A stretch of 6,676 nt of DNA from the NCBI GenBank assembly GCA_029907285.1, contig JARYMD010000242.1:1-6676 (forward strand), in the 5' to 3' direction. Within the stretch, counting starts at the first letter, position 1; each line of letters starts with the position of its first letter. Below, in pieces: positions 6,031 to 6,676 of the stretch. The position numbers were made by a program, and so were the translations under genes. The stretch comes from Verrucomicrobiota bacterium. GTDB taxonomy: Bacteria > Verrucomicrobiota > Verrucomicrobiia > Limisphaerales > J093. Under the pieces are notes generated by a model. It did no database searches and had not been told where the DNA came from. It worked only from the letters and a program-made list of their open reading frames with translations.

Positions 6031-6056
6031 ATTATGCAAGGGCTCTTGAAAGGCAA
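6031..6056 (-). promoter_or_regulatory. Weak promoter candidate for the glycosyltransferase gene
   Basis: On the minus strand CATAAT (plus 6031-6036) matches the -10 consensus at 5 of 6 positions and ends 51 bases upstream of the TTG at 5980. The best -35-like hexamer, TTGCCT (plus 6051-6056, 4/6), is only 14 bases away, shorter than usual. The -10 match alone is suggestive; the pair is weak. Confidence 0.2.
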
Positions 6057-6242
6057 GGCTCGCAGCTCATCACACTGCACTGCCCGCGCCGCGTTCGTCA
6101 CCTTGGGCCGCATCTTTCGCAGGCGGGCGTAGCTGGAACCAAAGCAGCCGGGGGGACACTGAGTCTGGGACTGCGGCGGTTGATGAGCGCTGCACGTTGA
6201 AAGCTCCCCTCAATTGACCGATTTGGTCGTCTGTTGGCCAGA

Positions 6243-6315
6243 GCCAAGGCCCGTATGGCCGGCATATTTGTAGTGGGGCGGACGGCACACCGGACAAGCT
6301 CCGTAGGGACGGCAT
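6243..6315. repeat. Pair of degenerate direct repeats (CCGTAKGGMCGGCAT core)
   Basis: The 15-mers at 6251-6265 (CCGTATGGCCGGCAT) and 6301-6315 (CCGTAGGGACGGCAT) match at 13 positions with a 50-base offset. The first lies in a longer block, GCCAAGGCCCG...CATATTTGTAG (6243-6273), whose two ends reappear next to copy B at 6454-6476. These look like intergenic repeat fragments, not operator sites, because they are GC-rich, degenerate and not phased to any gene. Confidence 0.45.
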
Positions 6316-6387
6316 CGCACTCAAGACGCATTGTGCAAACCGGTTGGCTCCGTTGCCGGGACCGCGCCGGGTTTGATGCCGCCCCTA

Positions 6388-6454
6388 CCCCGGAAATCTC
6401 ACCGGCCGCCCCCTCCGATTCACCGATGCCTTCATTCCGGTGAGATTTTCGGGG
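6388..6454. repeat. Palindromic repeat element, copy B
   Basis: Arms at 6388-6405 (CCCCGGAAATCTCACCGG) and 6437-6454 (CCGGTGAGATTTTCGGGG) are reverse complements at 17 of 18 positions around a 31-base spacer. The right half shares 18 identical bases with copy A (4979-4996), and the arm sequences are variants of the same motif. Unlike copy A it is far from any stop codon, so its presence here argues for a dispersed repeat family, not a gene-specific terminator. Confidence 0.75.
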
Positions 6455-6476
6455 CCAAGGCCCGCATATTTCGTAG
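6454..6476. repeat. Short direct repeat flanking copy B
   Basis: GCCAAGGCCCG followed by CATATTTCGTAG repeats the ends of the block at 6243-6273. The 11-mer GCCAAGGCCCG and the 7-mer CATATTT are identical, with nine extra bases between them in the other copy and one base more here before GTAG. It directly abuts the right end of copy B. The two copies bracket about 180 bases of repeat-like DNA. Confidence 0.45.
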
Positions 6477-6633
6477 CCTTCTCAAGACACACCGACTTCA
6501 AACAGTATTCAGGCTACATTGTTATATCGGAAAATCATTCATATTTGCGAAGATTTTCACGCCGCGAGTTTGGTCAGTTTGTCTGTATCTGTTTTTTGTC
6601 AGCAAGTAAGGCGCTCACAACAGCACGATCTTT

Positions 6634-6676
6634 GGAGGTGGGTTGGATAAAGTGCCAGGCACGTTGTTTGCGCATG
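6634..6676 (+). other. GGAGGT motif and GTGCCAGGCAC palindrome at window end; possible start of a further gene
   Basis: GGAGGT (6634-6639) is the best Shine-Dalgarno-like sequence in the window. It is followed by an in-frame TTG (6643), GTG (6652) and open frame to the window end, reading V-P-G-T-L-F-A-H from the GTG. The GTG falls inside a perfect odd palindrome, GTGCCAGGCAC (6652-6662), preceded by AAA. This may be a plus-strand gene start cut by the window, or a short repeat that only looks like one. Spacing is 3 bases to the TTG (short) and 12 to the GTG (long), so the gene reading is weak. Confidence 0.2.

Larger units (their letters stand above)
5981..6676. other. About 700 bases without a convincing gene; repeat-rich, then AT-richer
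   Basis: No frame here shows a recognisable domain. The short frames at 6070-6324 (minus) and 6331-6609 (plus) run through the repeat elements and look like translations of repeat DNA. From about 6240 to 6480 the DNA is GC-rich and built of related short repeats. From about 6480 to 6600 it turns clearly AT-richer, with no gene. It could be an accumulation site for intergenic repeats, or hold a small RNA or decayed mobile DNA that I cannot identify by eye. Confidence 0.5.

Noticed and set aside
6070..6324. 84-codon minus-strand frame upstream of the glycosyltransferase
   Set aside because: It reads through the short repeat blocks, begins at TTG or an ATG without a ribosome site, has no export signal or domain, and its Pro/Ser/Arg-rich translation looks like repeat DNA.
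6388..6476. Insertion sequence or CRISPR reading of the right-hand repeats
   Set aside because: There is no transposase frame, and the repeats are too few, too degenerate and irregularly spaced for a CRISPR array.
6331..6609. 92-codon plus-strand frame near the right end
   Set aside because: It crosses both arms of palindromic copy B and then the AT-richer stretch, with a change of composition midway. No family resemblance.

Overview
The window looks like chromosomal DNA from a Verrucomicrobiota-type bacterium. This is inferred, not proven. The grounds are a ThuA–DUF1080 fusion next to a Tat-exported Gfo/Idh/MocA oxidoreductase (a gene set expanded in Verrucomicrobiota and Planctomycetota), a moderately high GC content, GTG/TTG starts without clear Shine-Dalgarno sequences, and small GC-rich palindromic repeats between genes. 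All five convincing genes lie on the minus strand, so the window is transcribed from right to left. Almost every long plus-strand frame is the antisense shadow of one of them.

Layout from left to right. Positions 1-52 hold a two-copy tandem repeat with a small palindrome. Positions 53-174 are the non-coding 3' flank of the first gene. A probable three-gene operon follows, read right to left: 3820-2477 (secreted ThuA-like domain fused to a DUF1080/3-keto-disaccharide hydrolase domain), 2401-932 (Tat-exported Gfo/Idh/MocA oxidoreductase) and 900-175 (exported YceI-like lipocalin). The gaps are 75 and 31 bases. A promoter candidate with a palindrome in its spacer sits at 3849-3878, and a strong hairpin at 2429-2454 separates the first two genes. 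Upstream are an independent radical SAM protein of the PflX/COG1313 type (4914-3955), with a possible terminator hairpin behind it, and a family 9 glycosyltransferase (5980-5003). The last roughly 700 bases (5981-6676) contain no convincing gene. They hold a cluster of degenerate repeats and an AT-richer stretch near the end.

The operon makes sense as an extracytoplasmic sugar pathway. Related Gfo/Idh/MocA enzymes oxidise C3 of a glycoside or disaccharide, and ThuA and DUF1080 proteins act on the resulting 3-keto sugar. The exported YceI protein could carry an isoprenoid or quinone that serves the oxidoreductase, but that is speculation. The oxidoreductase departs from the usual catalytic residues (EAP instead of EKP, and Glu at the usual Asp position).

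The main non-coding find is a pair of imperfect inverted-repeat elements of nearly equal length (4935-5005 and 6388-6454) that share an identical 18-base stretch. This indicates a dispersed palindromic repeat family, one copy of which supplies the stop codon of the glycosyltransferase gene. I see no tRNA, rRNA, CRISPR array, transposase or intact insertion sequence.
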